This document shows, in pieces, positions 1 to 7,348 of a stretch of 15,542 nt of DNA. Origin of the DNA: CBDCWA01 sp046048295 (GTDB taxonomy: Bacteria; Pseudomonadota; Alphaproteobacteria; Rhizobiales; Hyphomicrobiaceae); the NCBI GenBank assembly GCA_046048295.1, contig JBJOGJ010000070.1, forward strand, positions 1-15,542. The letters run 5' to 3'. The notes under the pieces were generated by a model. It searched no databases. It saw only the letters and a program-made list of their open reading frames with translations, and was not told the DNA's origin. The translations under genes and the position numbers were made by a program. Every line of letters begins with the position of its first letter. The first letter of the stretch is position 1.

Positions 1-249
1 GCGGTCGGGGTCGGTCGCCAGAATGAGCTTGTCGGCGCCCTTAACCGCCCTGGCGATCTCCGACATGATCTTCTGCGATTTCGGCTCGACGTTCCATGCC
101 ATGGCGAAATCGTCTTCGGGACGCACAGAGCCGTCCTTCGGCGGAAGGTCGCGCACGTGGCCGAATGAGGCGAGCACCTTGTAGCTCGACCCCAGGTACT
201 TGTTGATGGTTTTGGCCTTCGCTGCAGATTCGACAATGACGACGTTCAT
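1..249 (-). CDS. topA: DNA topoisomerase I, N-terminal fragment (continues past the left edge)
   Basis: Type IA topoisomerase, which relaxes negatively supercoiled DNA by cutting and passing a single strand. Only the first 83 codons are in the window, covering most of the N-terminal TOPRIM domain. Visible motifs are the opening MNVVIVESAAKAKTI, then YLGSSYKVLASFGHVRDLP, and ILATDPDR at the window edge. The last is the start of the acidic DxDxE metal site; its final Glu lies outside. The ATG at 249 is preceded by an AGGAA-like ribosome binding site. The gene is last in the minus-strand order pyrB, pyrC-like, plsY, dprA, topA, but 546 bases and an opposite-strand gene separate it from dprA, so it probably has its own promoter. 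The family identification is secure; nothing can be said of the C-terminal zinc region. Confidence 0.95.
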   Translation of the reverse strand, partial: MNVVIVESAAKAKTINKYLGSSYKVLASFGHVRDLPPKDGSVRPEDDFAMAWNVEPKSQKIMSEIARAVKGADKLILATDPDR

Positions 250-361
250 GAATTCCTGCTTGCCGCTTTCCAGTTCCGGAAATGGCGCATATCAGCGCCC
301 GCGCCGGTCTTGTCCAGTGTTTTGCCCTGGTTGACCCGAACCGGCCAATTTGCCGCGCAGG

Positions 362-390
362 ACCATGGGTTATGAATTGTGTCGTGTCAA
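362..390 (-). promoter_or_regulatory. Candidate promoter for topA
   Basis: On the minus strand there is a perfect TTGACA (-35, bases 390-385), a 17-base spacer and a weak CATGGT (-10, bases 367-362). This would give a leader of roughly 105 bases before topA. Only the -35 is convincing. The rest of 250-528 holds the start region of the small plus-strand gene at 529; I saw no clear promoter for that gene. Confidence 0.25.
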
Positions 391-528
391 ACGATCCTCG
401 AATGGTGGGTATCGGGATCTTTCGTGTTGAAGGAAATATGATATTGAGTTAGAAATCGGCAACCTTGAGTAGAAGTATAGCACAAGACTCCTGTTTTATC
501 GCCAATTGGTTGTGACGAGGGTGAACAC

Positions 529-810
529 ATGAGACATGCAATCGAGGGCGCGGAGCCAGAGAGTTCGGTGGTGCCGTCAGCCAGCCCCGTGGATCGGCTC
601 GAGTACATTGGCGATCTGGCAGGCATGCTCCGGAAGATTGCCGACGAGGGCGGATTGGAGCGCCTTTCGGCATTGCTCGCGCTTGCCATCTCGGAGGTCG
701 AGCAGTTGCAGCAGGCCTATTGGACGGGCCGGGATGGCGTGGGCAGGGACACCAGGGACACCGTGGGCGGAGACCTGCCAGGCCAGCAGCAGAAATCACG
801 GCCCTGGTAA
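529..810 (+). CDS. Small conserved-looking protein of unknown function
   Basis: A 93-residue cytoplasmic protein with no signal peptide or membrane segment. The start ATG has a good ribosome binding site (GAGGG, about 6 bases upstream). Residues ~20-65 (from RLEYIGDLAGMLRKIADEGG to EVEQLQQAY) look like two amphipathic helices with regular leucine spacing, while the Gly/Asp/Arg-rich tail from ~66 looks disordered. It resembles small Hyphomicrobiales hypothetical proteins built around a 'DYIADM..EL..MA...G...LAGLL.LA..EA' pattern; this is recollection, not a search. It is convergent with dprA and the two 3' ends overlap by 15 bases (796-810). The function is not recognisable. The helix pattern and ribosome binding site make it a better candidate than the competing frames here. 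Confidence 0.65.
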   Translation: MRHAIEGAEPESSVVPSASPVDRLEYIGDLAGMLRKIADEGGLERLSALLALAISEVEQLQQAYWTGRDGVGRDTRDTVGGDLPGQQQKSRPW

Positions 811-2094
811 GTCCCGGTCGGAGGGCGGATCGCGGAGGGATACGAGCTGGCTTCCGTGATGTTCTATGCGGCCTGCAAGCGAGAGTTCGAGCAGTGCGAC
901 CTGCACGGTCTGCACCGGTAGCGCCGTCGAGCGCGCAATCTCGTCGATGTTCACAGGGGCGGGCCCGAGTGCTGCGATGACGAGATCCTGTGCCGTCTCG
1001 GAATTCGACGCGGAATTCGGCATCGGGGGGCTGGTGCCGATGGTGGCGGGGGCGTCTGCGGCCTCTGAGAGGGCAGGCCATGCCACGCCCCCGTCACGCA
1101 GGACTGCGGGCGGCTCTGTCGTGGCCCTGTCGCGTTCATCTTGCCGGACCTGCTGCATGTGTGGCGGTGTAGCCCTCAGCGGTGCGAATGCCTCGATGAT
1201 GTCCGACGCTTCGGTCACGAGGGTGGCGCCGCGCTTCAGGAGGTCGTTCGTGCCTTCCGCGCGCGGATCGAGGGGGTGGCCGGGCACTGCCATGACGTCG
1301 CGTCCTTGCTCGAGCGCGAAGCGCGTCGTGATGAGGGTGCCGGAGCGCCGGGCGGCTTCGACGACGAGGACGGCATAGGAGATGCCGGAGATCAGTCGAT
1401 TGCGGCGCGGGAAATCGCGGGCGCGCGGCTCGAGGCCCGGCGGTCGCTCCGAGATCAGGCAGCCTTGTTCCGCGATGCGCCGCTGCAGGTCGGCGTGCTC
1501 GGGCGGGTAGACGATGTCCAGGCCGCCTGCGAGCACGGCAATGGTGCCGGTTCGAAGTGTCGCCTCATGGGCGGCTGCATCGATACCGCGTGCTAGGCCC
1601 GAGACGATGACAATTCCCTCGCGGCCGACCTCGGCGGCGAGCTGGCGGGTTAGCTTGATGCCGGCAGCAGATGCGCGCCTCGAACCGACGACGGCGAGGC
1701 TTGGCTTGTTCAATAGCGCGGGGTCGCCGGCGGCGTAGATCATCGGCGGGGCATGTTCGAGAAATGCCATGGCCGCGGGATATCCGGGCTCGATGGTGAA
1801 CAGCGGGTGTGCGCCGATGCGCCGGGCCGCTAAGAGTTCTGCCTCGGCCTCGCTTGCCGGGCAGATGCGGATGGTGCGCCCGCCGCGGCGGGCGATGTCC
1901 GGCAATGCTTCCAGGGCTGCGGTGGCGCCGCCGTATTGATTGATCAGTGCTCGAAACGTTGCCGGGCCGACATTCTCCGACCGGATGAGCCGCAGGCAGG
2001 CGAGGCGCTGGTCGTCGTCCAGCGGTGCGACGGGCAGGGGGGCTGTCGTGAACAGGTCCTTCTGGGCGGATCCGGTGTCAGTGCGAGGCGCCAA
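796..2094 (-). CDS. dprA: DNA processing protein DprA (Smf)
   Basis: Binds incoming single-stranded DNA and loads RecA during natural transformation; also widely kept in bacteria not known to be transformable. At 432 residues it is at the long end for the family. It has an N-terminal SAM-like helical part (~26-75, with RLIRSENVGPATFRAL), then the Rossmann-like DprA domain (~92-300) with VVGSRRAS, IVSGLARGIDAAAH, GGLDIVYPPEH, FPRRNRLISG and GTLITTRFALEQGRDVMAVPG. A poorly conserved linker (~305-365) leads to a C-terminal winged-helix-like DprA domain (~366-425). The start is a TTG at 2094, inside the last codons of plsY (17-base overlap), which suggests translational coupling. An upstream in-frame ATG is not available without a larger overlap. 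Its 3' end overlaps the opposite-strand gene at 529-810 by 15 bases. Confidence 0.93.
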   Translation of the reverse strand: MAPRTDTGSAQKDLFTTAPLPVAPLDDDQRLACLRLIRSENVGPATFRALINQYGGATAALEALPDIARRGGRTIRICPASEAEAELLAARRIGAHPLFTIEPGYPAAMAFLEHAPPMIYAAGDPALLNKPSLAVVGSRRASAAGIKLTRQLAAEVGREGIVIVSGLARGIDAAAHEATLRTGTIAVLAGGLDIVYPPEHADLQRRIAEQGCLISERPPGLEPRARDFPRRNRLISGISYAVLVVEAARRSGTLITTRFALEQGRDVMAVPGHPLDPRAEGTNDLLKRGATLVTEASDIIEAFAPLRATPPHMQQVRQDERDRATTEPPAVLRDGGVAWPALSEAADAPATIGTSPPMPNSASNSETAQDLVIAALGPAPVNIDEIARSTALPVQTVQVALLELSLAGRIEHHGSQLVSLRDPPSDRDLPGP

Positions 2095-2701
2095 TTCTAG
2101 GTTCCTTTCCCGACATGAGACGCTCGATGTTGGTGCGGTGCCTGAGGATCAGCAGCGCGCTTATCGGAACGAGCAGGATTGCGATCTCGGGAAGGCCGAG
2201 CAGCCAGACGGCAATTGGTGCCGCCAGCGCTGCAACGAGTGCGGAGAGCGAGGAATACCGGGTGGCGGCGGCGGTGGCGAGCCAGACGATGCAGAATGCG
2301 ACGGCGGCCGGCCAATAGAGGCCAAGAAGGGCGCCGATGTAGGTGGCCACGCCCTTGCCGCCCTTGAAGCCGAGCCACGCCGGATAGAGATGGCCGAGGA
2401 ATGCGCCGGTTCCCGCGGCGAATGCGACGATATACTGAAAGTCCGCCAGCGTCCCGAACACGCCGGCCTTGGCGAGCAGGACCGCTGCCGTCGCCTTCAG
2501 CGTGTCGAGCAGCAGGGTGGCTGCCGCAAGCGCCTTGTTGCCGGTGCGCAGGACATTGGTGGCGCCGATATTGCCCGATCCGATGCTTCGAATGTCGCCG
2601 AGGCCTGCTGCCCTGGAAAGGATAAGGCCGAACGGTATCGAACCCAGAAGGTAGCCCGCAGCCAGCGCAATGAGCACCGGCGCCGACAGCAGCGCGTTCA
2701 T
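2078..2701 (-). CDS. plsY: Glycerol-3-phosphate acyltransferase PlsY
   Basis: Inner-membrane enzyme that transfers an acyl group from acyl-phosphate to glycerol-3-phosphate, the first step of phospholipid synthesis; its acyl-phosphate donor is made by PlsX. At 207 residues it has the usual length and several hydrophobic segments. The family motifs are all visible: GSIPFGLILSR (20-30), SGNIGATNVLR (42-52), GHLYPAWLGFKGGKGVAT (103-120) and the RHRTNIERL motif near the C-terminus. The ATG at 2701 has a GGGGAAG ribosome binding site. It lies 29 bases after the pyrC-like stop and overlaps the dprA start, so it belongs to a pyrB-pyrC-plsY-dprA transcription unit. Confidence 0.96.
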   Translation of the reverse strand: MNALLSAPVLIALAAGYLLGSIPFGLILSRAAGLGDIRSIGSGNIGATNVLRTGNKALAAATLLLDTLKATAAVLLAKAGVFGTLADFQYIVAFAAGTGAFLGHLYPAWLGFKGGKGVATYIGALLGLYWPAAVAFCIVWLATAAATRYSSLSALVAALAAPIAVWLLGLPEIAILLVPISALLILRHRTNIERLMSGKEPRIGASH

Positions 2702-2730
2702 CTCGACTTCCCCTTGTGCGCCCTCGGAGC

Positions 2731-4065
2731 CTAGCCCTTGGCCGGGCTTGAATAGGGGTAGACGATGCTGCCAGAAACCATGGTCGTCAAGACGCGGCCG
2801 TGAAGTGTGCGTTCGTCGAAGGGCGAATTCTTCGACCGCGAGCGAAGCTTCTCGCGGTCGACGACCCACGGCTGGTCCGGATCGAAGACGATGATATCGG
2901 CAGGTGCGCCTTTTTCCAGACGGCCGGACGGAAGGCCGAGCAGCTTCGCGGGCGCGCTCGTCATTGCCTTGAGGATCACTGGCAGCGGGACGCGGTGCTC
3001 GTGATGTAGTTGCAGCGCGGCCGCGAGCAGCGTTTCGAGGCCGACTGCTCCATCCGCTGCCTCGTCGAACGGGCGGCGCTTCGTGTCCGCGTCCTGGGGA
3101 TCGTGGCTCGATACGATGACGTCGATGTCGCCAGCCATCAGGCCCCGGATCATCGCCATCTGGTCTTCTTCGGAGCGCAGCGGCGGGCGCACCTTCATGA
3201 AGGTCCGGTAGGGCACGATGTCGGTTTCGTTGAGTGTCAGGTGATTGATCGAGACGCCACACGTCACGGGCAGGCCGCGGGCCTTTGCCTGGCGGATGAC
3301 GGCAAGGCTTTCCGGGCATGATACGGTCGCCGCGTGGTAGCGCCCGCCGGTGATCTCGACCAGCCTGACATCGCGATCGAGAATGATGGTTTCGGCGGCC
3401 TTCGGGGAGCCGGAAAGGCCGATCCGCGCTGCCAGCGCGCCGGAGTTCATGCTGGCGCCGTCGGAAAGGTAGGGATCCTCCGTGTGGTGCACGATCAGTG
3501 CGTCGAAATCCTTGGCATAGAGCAGGACGTTGCGCATCACCTTGGTGTTGGCGACGGACGACTTGCCGTTCGAGAACGCGATGGCGCCGGTCCGCTTCAG
3601 GAGCCCGATCTCGGTCATCTCCTTGCCGTTGAGCCCCTTCGTCATTGCCGCCATGGGGTGGATGTTCACGATGGCGTTGTCGCGGGCGCGGCGGAGGACG
3701 AAATCGACCAGCGCGACCTGGTCGATCACGGGCTCGGTGTCGGGCATGACGATGATGGTCGTGACGCCACCGCCGGCGGCCGCCTCGCTCGCGGTCCGCA
3801 GGCTCTCGCGATGCTCGGTGCCGGGCTCGCCGGTGAACACCTGCATGTCGATCAGGCCCGGCGCGAGAATATTGCCCTTGCAGTCGATGACATTGGTGCC
3901 TGGCGGCGCGTTGCGGCGTAGGTGCGGGCCGACGTCCGCGATCACGCCATCGACGACATGGAGACCGCCCGGCTCGTCCCTGGCGGATGCCGGGTCGATG
4001 ATCCGCGCGTTGATGAACGCGGTTGGGGGGGATGTCTCTTCGGATCTCAATGCCATGGCCTTCAA
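2731..4065 (-). CDS. pyrC': Dihydroorotase-like protein lacking catalytic residues (PyrC'-type partner of PyrB)
   Basis: An amidohydrolase-fold protein of 444 residues aligning along its length with class I dihydroorotase (LAPGLID..., GVTTIIVMPDTEP, GVSINHLTLNETD, GLETLLAAALQ). The key residues are gone. The family's D-x-H-x-H-x-R-EPG is here D73-M-Q75-V-F77-T-G79-EPG, so both metal-binding His and the substrate Arg are replaced. The TDHAPH motif is SSHDPQ (319-324), so the catalytic Asp is Ser320. The gene starts (TTG, 4065) overlapping the pyrB stop. An ATG at 4056 is an alternative start, but its ribosome binding site is too close. Inactive homologues of this kind act as structural subunits of class A aspartate carbamoyltransferase in Pseudomonas (pyrC'), which is the likely role here. 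A true dihydroorotase must be encoded elsewhere. It is a member of the family rather than a decayed gene, since the frame is intact. Confidence 0.9.
   Translation of the reverse strand: MKAMALRSEETSPPTAFINARIIDPASARDEPGGLHVVDGVIADVGPHLRRNAPPGTNVIDCKGNILAPGLIDMQVFTGEPGTEHRESLRTASEAAAGGGVTTIIVMPDTEPVIDQVALVDFVLRRARDNAIVNIHPMAAMTKGLNGKEMTEIGLLKRTGAIAFSNGKSSVANTKVMRNVLLYAKDFDALIVHHTEDPYLSDGASMNSGALAARIGLSGSPKAAETIILDRDVRLVEITGGRYHAATVSCPESLAVIRQAKARGLPVTCGVSINHLTLNETDIVPYRTFMKVRPPLRSEEDQMAMIRGLMAGDIDVIVSSHDPQDADTKRRPFDEAADGAVGLETLLAAALQLHHEHRVPLPVILKAMTSAPAKLLGLPSGRLEKGAPADIIVFDPDQPWVVDREKLRSRSKNSPFDERTLHGRVLTTMVSGSIVYPYSSPAKG
2815..2861. repeat. Two overlapping perfect inverted repeats inside the pyrC-like gene
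   Basis: First: GTCGAAG (2815-2821), an 8-base loop, then CTTCGAC (2830-2836). Second: TCGACCGCGAG (2832-2842), an 8-base loop, then CTCGCGGTCGA (2851-2861), which is 11 perfect pairs. They share bases 2832-2836, so an RNA could form only one at a time. They lie in the C-terminal coding part and may be a by-product of Arg/Ser/Asp/Glu codons. Confidence 0.6.
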
Positions 4066-5021
4066 TGGCTCGGAAGGTGGTGGGAAAGCGCCTCGAGGAC
4101 CGCCATGCGGACGGCGACGCCCATCTCGACCTGTTCCTGGATGACGCTGCGCTCGCTGTCGGCGACGGACGACGCAATCTCGACGCCCCGGTTCATCGGG
4201 CCGGGGTGCATCACGAGTGCGTCCGGCTTGGCGCGGGACAGCTTGTCGAGATCGAGGCCGAAGTAGTGGTAGTACTCGCGCGTCGAGGGAATGTATGAGC
4301 CGCGCATGCGCTCGTTTTGGAGGCGCAGCATCATCACGACGTCGGCGCCCTCGAGGCCCTCGCGCATCTTCGTGAACACCTCGCAGCCGAGGTTCTCGGC
4401 CTTGGCCGGCAGCAGTGTCGAGGGGGCGATGATGCGTACCTTCGCTCCGAGCTTGTTCAGTACGTCGATGTTAGAGCGGGCGACGCGGCTGTGCAGGATA
4501 TCGCCGCAGATGGCGACCGTGATACCGGCGATCCGACCCTTGGCGCGGCGGATCGTCAGGGCGTCGAGCAGCGCCTGCGTCGGGTGCTGGTGGGTGCCGT
4601 CGCCGGCATTTATCACGGCCGCCTCGACCTTTTGGGACAGCAACTCGACGGCGCCGGCCGAGGAGTGGCGCACGACGAGCATGTCGGGGCGCATGGCGTT
4701 GAGTGTCTGGGCGGTGTCGAGCAGCGTTTCGCCCTTCTGCACCGATGACGTCGAGACGTTCATGTTCATGACGTCGGCGCCGAGGCGCTTGGCGGCCAGT
4801 TCGAACGACGCCTGGGTACGGGTCGACACCTCGAAGAAGAGATTTATGAGGGTGCGTCCGCGCAGCAACTCGCGCTTCTTTGGGCCCCGCCGGTTGAACT
4901 CGGCAGCCTCGTCGGCCAGATTCAATAGGTCGTTGATCTCCGCCGCCGTCAGTGTCTCACAGGTGAGAAGATGACGATGGGGAAAGCTGTCGTTTTTCTG
5001 GGTTTCGCTCGCCTGGTCCAT
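4062..5021 (-). CDS. pyrB: Aspartate carbamoyltransferase catalytic subunit
   Basis: Condenses carbamoyl phosphate with aspartate, the committed step of pyrimidine synthesis. The protein has 319 residues, a typical length. The carbamoyl-phosphate loop STRTQ (66-70), the second phosphate-site stretch QKGETL (95-100), HPTQALLD (146-153) and HPGPMNRGVEI (272-282) are all present. There is no PyrI regulatory subunit. The next gene is a dihydroorotase homologue without catalytic residues, starting inside the pyrB stop codon, which matches the class A (PyrB plus inactive PyrC') arrangement. The ATG at 5021 is the only Met before the conserved region; it has no convincing ribosome binding site, only a distant AGAAG, and lies very close to a candidate -10 box. 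It is transcribed divergently from aidB. Confidence 0.96.
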   Translation of the reverse strand: MDQASETQKNDSFPHRHLLTCETLTAAEINDLLNLADEAAEFNRRGPKKRELLRGRTLINLFFEVSTRTQASFELAAKRLGADVMNMNVSTSSVQKGETLLDTAQTLNAMRPDMLVVRHSSAGAVELLSQKVEAAVINAGDGTHQHPTQALLDALTIRRAKGRIAGITVAICGDILHSRVARSNIDVLNKLGAKVRIIAPSTLLPAKAENLGCEVFTKMREGLEGADVVMMLRLQNERMRGSYIPSTREYYHYFGLDLDKLSRAKPDALVMHPGPMNRGVEIASSVADSERSVIQEQVEMGVAVRMAVLEALSHHLPSH

Positions 5022-5031
5022 TAAAAGCGCT

Positions 5032-5060
5032 TCTATATGGGCAAACCTCTGGTAACGCAA
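5032..5060 (-). promoter_or_regulatory. Candidate pyrB promoter
   Basis: Minus strand: TTGCGT (-35, 5060-5055), a 17-base spacer and TATAGA (-10, 5037-5032). Transcription would start around 5025, only a few bases before the pyrB ATG at 5021, so the message would be nearly leaderless. The divergent aidB promoter must be in the same 107-base gap; a TTGACG at 5086-5091 on the plus strand has no good -10 partner. Confidence 0.4.
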
Positions 5061-5128
5061 GCTGCTACGAGCCAGGACTGACCCTTTGACGACCGTAGAC
5101 TTAAAGCGTGCACAGAAGCGAGGCTGCA

Positions 5129-6763
5129 ATGGTCGCAGGCGGTGCTACCCACGAGGTGCTGAACCAGTCCGAGTCGCTGGTCGACATCGACCTGTTCGCG
5201 AGCGACCTCGCGCTCCGGGAGGCGGTGGAGCGTGAGGGGGTGGCGATCGACACCCAGTTGCTGACCGCCCACGGCCGCCAGATGGGCAGTGCGGAAGCCT
5301 TCGACGCCGGCCTCAAGGCGAACAAGTACCCGCCGCGGCTCGAGACCCACGACTCGCGCGGGCGGCGCATCGATATCGTCGAGTACCATCCGGCCTACCA
5401 TCGGATGATGGAACTCGGCACCGTGGCCGGTCTCCACTGCTCCGGCTTCGACGGTGCGGGCGCGCATGTGCGGCGGGCTGCGAAGTTCTACATGACGGCG
5501 CAGGTGGAGCCGGGCCACTGCTGTCCGCTGACCATGACCAATGCCTCCCTTGCCGTGCTCGGCAACGCCGGCGCTGCGTTCGCGCCGTGGGTCGAGAAGA
5601 TCCGGCGCCGGTCCTACGATCCTTTCCTTGCGCCATTGGCCGAGAAGGCGGCCATCACGGTCGGCATGGGCATGACCGAGAAGCAGGGCGGTAGCGATGT
5701 TCGCGCCAATACGACTCTGGCGGTGCCCGATCCGGGCGATGAGGGCTGCTACCTGATCACCGGGCACAAGTGGTTCATGTCGGCGCCGATGTCGGATGCC
5801 TTCGTGGTTCTTGCGCAGGCGCCGGGCGGTCTTACCTGCTTCCTCGTGCCCAGGGTTCACGAGGACGGCGCGCGCAACGGCATCCGGCTGCAGCGTCTCA
5901 AGGACAAGCTCGGGAACCGCTCTAACGCGTCTGCCGAGTGCGAGTTTGCGGCGGCTTCCGGCTGGCGCATCGGGGCCGAGGGCGAGGGGGGCGCCAGCAT
6001 CATCCAGATGGTGCTCGCCACGCGCCTCGACTGCGCCGTTTCCTCCGCCGCCCTGATGCGCCGCTCCGTTGCGATGGCGATTCACCATTGCCGTCAGCGC
6101 CAGACCTTCGGACAGCCGCTCACCGCGCATCCGATCATGCAGCATGTGCTCGCCGATCTCGTGCTCGACGTCGAGGCGGCTGTTGCCTTGTCGTTCAGGC
6201 TTGCCCGGAGCTTCGACCTTGCCGGCGATGAGCGGGCCGCGGCGTGGCGGCGGCTGATGACGCCGGTCACCAAGTTCTGGGTCTGCAAGGTCGCTCCGGT
6301 GGTGATCTCGGAGGCCTTGGAGTGCCTTGGCGGCAACGGCTATGTCGAGGAGAACGGGGCGGCACTTCTCTATCGCGAGGCGCCCGTCAACAGCATCTGG
6401 GAGGGGGCCGGGAACATCATGGCGCTCGACGTGCTGAGGGTCCTGCAGCGTGAGCCGGATGTCGTCGAGACCGTGCTCGAGGATATCGAGGCCGTCGTCG
6501 GCGCCGATGTCCATCTCAAGGGCGGGCTCGACCGTGTGAGGGAGTATCTTCACGAGCCGCGGCTGATCGAACTGCGGGCGCGCGGCTTCGTCGAGGCGCT
6601 GGCCACCTTGGCGGCGGCGTCGCTGCTCAGGGCGCACGCGCCACAGTTCGTCAGCGATGCCTTCATCGCCGCGCGGCTCTACGGTCACCCGCGGCAGACC
6701 TACGGGCAGGGGCTCGAGCGGCTCGATGTCAGGCCGCTCATCGAGCGGGCAGTTCCCGGTTAG
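5129..6763 (+). CDS. aidB: AidB-type acyl-CoA dehydrogenase homologue (alkylation-damage response)
   Basis: Flavoprotein of the acyl-CoA dehydrogenase superfamily. In E. coli, AidB is induced with the Ada response, binds FAD and DNA, and is thought to protect against alkylating agents. At 544 residues it matches the E. coli protein (541). Diagnostic stretches shared with E. coli AidB as I recall it are GMGMTEKQGGSDV (179-191), TGHKWFMSAPMSDA (211-224), RLKDKLGNRSNAS (256-268), VLGG-like CLGGNGYVEE (399-408) and PVNSIWEGAGNIMALDVLRV (419-438). The last ~110 residues form the extra C-terminal helical part linked to DNA binding. The ATG at 5129 is preferred over a GTG at 5108 because it has GCGAGG five bases upstream. 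It is followed after 51 bases by ruvC, making a repair-themed group. I saw no Ada gene and no alphaproteobacterial SOS box (GTTC-N7-GTTC) in the upstream gap. Confidence 0.93.
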   Translation: MVAGGATHEVLNQSESLVDIDLFASDLALREAVEREGVAIDTQLLTAHGRQMGSAEAFDAGLKANKYPPRLETHDSRGRRIDIVEYHPAYHRMMELGTVAGLHCSGFDGAGAHVRRAAKFYMTAQVEPGHCCPLTMTNASLAVLGNAGAAFAPWVEKIRRRSYDPFLAPLAEKAAITVGMGMTEKQGGSDVRANTTLAVPDPGDEGCYLITGHKWFMSAPMSDAFVVLAQAPGGLTCFLVPRVHEDGARNGIRLQRLKDKLGNRSNASAECEFAAASGWRIGAEGEGGASIIQMVLATRLDCAVSSAALMRRSVAMAIHHCRQRQTFGQPLTAHPIMQHVLADLVLDVEAAVALSFRLARSFDLAGDERAAAWRRLMTPVTKFWVCKVAPVVISEALECLGGNGYVEENGAALLYREAPVNSIWEGAGNIMALDVLRVLQREPDVVETVLEDIEAVVGADVHLKGGLDRVREYLHEPRLIELRARGFVEALATLAAASLLRAHAPQFVSDAFIAARLYGHPRQTYGQGLERLDVRPLIERAVPG

Positions 6764-6793
6764 CTGTTGCTTGCGGGCGCTCCACAACGGCGA

Positions 6794-6811
6794 ACCGGCG
6801 TGATAGCCGGT
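6794..6811 (+). promoter_or_regulatory. Hairpin just upstream of the ruvC start
   Basis: ACCGGC, six-base loop GTGATA, GCCGGT: six perfect pairs ending three bases before the ruvC ATG at 6815. The 3' arm contains the only ribosome-binding-like sequence (CCGGTGG), so the stem would hide it. This could lower RuvC translation, or be chance in GC-rich DNA. Confidence 0.35.
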
Positions 6812-6814
6812 GGC

Positions 6815-7336
6815 ATGACAGGAAAAGCGATTCGCATCATCGGCATCGATCCCGGCCTCCGGCGCACGGGCTGGGGCATCATCGAGAGCGATGGCGTGCG
6901 GCTGTCGTACGTCGCGTCGGGGCATATCGCGACGGACAGCAAGGAGCCGCTCGCCTATCGCCTGCGCCAACTCTATGAAGGCCTCTATGAAATCATCGCG
7001 CAGTTCAAGCCGGTCGAAGCCGGCGTCGAGGAGACGTTCGTCAATGACAACGCGCGCGCGACGCTGAAGCTCGGCCAGGCGCGCGGTGTGGCACTCCTGG
7101 TGCCGGCGCTCAGGGGGCTCGTCTGCGGCGAGTATCCGCCAAACCTCATCAAGAAGACGGTCGTCGGGGCCGGTCACGCGGAGAAGAAGCAGATCCAGGT
7201 GATGGTGAAGTTCCTGCTTCCCAAGGCGACATTCCAGAGTGCCGACGAGGCCGATGCGCTCGCCATCGCCATCTGCCATGCCAACCACCGGGCCAGCCAG
7301 CGCATCATCGCGGAGCGGCGGTCCAGGGCATCGTGA
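6815..7336 (+). CDS. ruvC: Holliday junction endonuclease RuvC
   Basis: Dimeric nuclease that resolves Holliday junctions by paired cuts during recombinational repair, working with the RuvA/RuvB branch-migration machine. From the ATG at 6815 it has 173 residues, identical to the E. coli length. The four catalytic acids are in place: Asp12 (IGIDPGLRRTGWG), Glu72 (VEETFVNDNA), Asp144 and Asp147 (SADEADALAIAICH). Starts further upstream (TTG at 6767) would add 16 non-conserved residues. It is followed after 12 bases by ruvA. The ribosome binding site is weak and lies in a hairpin. Confidence 0.97.
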   Translation: MTGKAIRIIGIDPGLRRTGWGIIESDGVRLSYVASGHIATDSKEPLAYRLRQLYEGLYEIIAQFKPVEAGVEETFVNDNARATLKLGQARGVALLVPALRGLVCGEYPPNLIKKTVVGAGHAEKKQIQVMVKFLLPKATFQSADEADALAIAICHANHRASQRIIAERRSRAS

Positions 7337-7348
7337 GGAGTGTGAGAC

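Noticed and set aside
449..1081. A long minus-strand open frame overlapping the dprA 3' end and the small plus-strand gene
   Set aside because: Composition is Arg/Pro-rich as in shadow frames of GC-rich genes, with no ribosome binding site and no recognisable motif; dprA clearly uses another frame.
1940..2734. A 264-codon plus-strand open frame opposite plsY
   Set aside because: Antisense to plsY, which has all its family motifs; Gly/Arg/Glu-rich with no ribosome binding site.
5022..5128. Search for an SOS (LexA) box upstream of aidB-ruvCA
   Set aside because: No GTTC-N7-GTTC or its complement found in this gap, so there is no sequence support for LexA control here.
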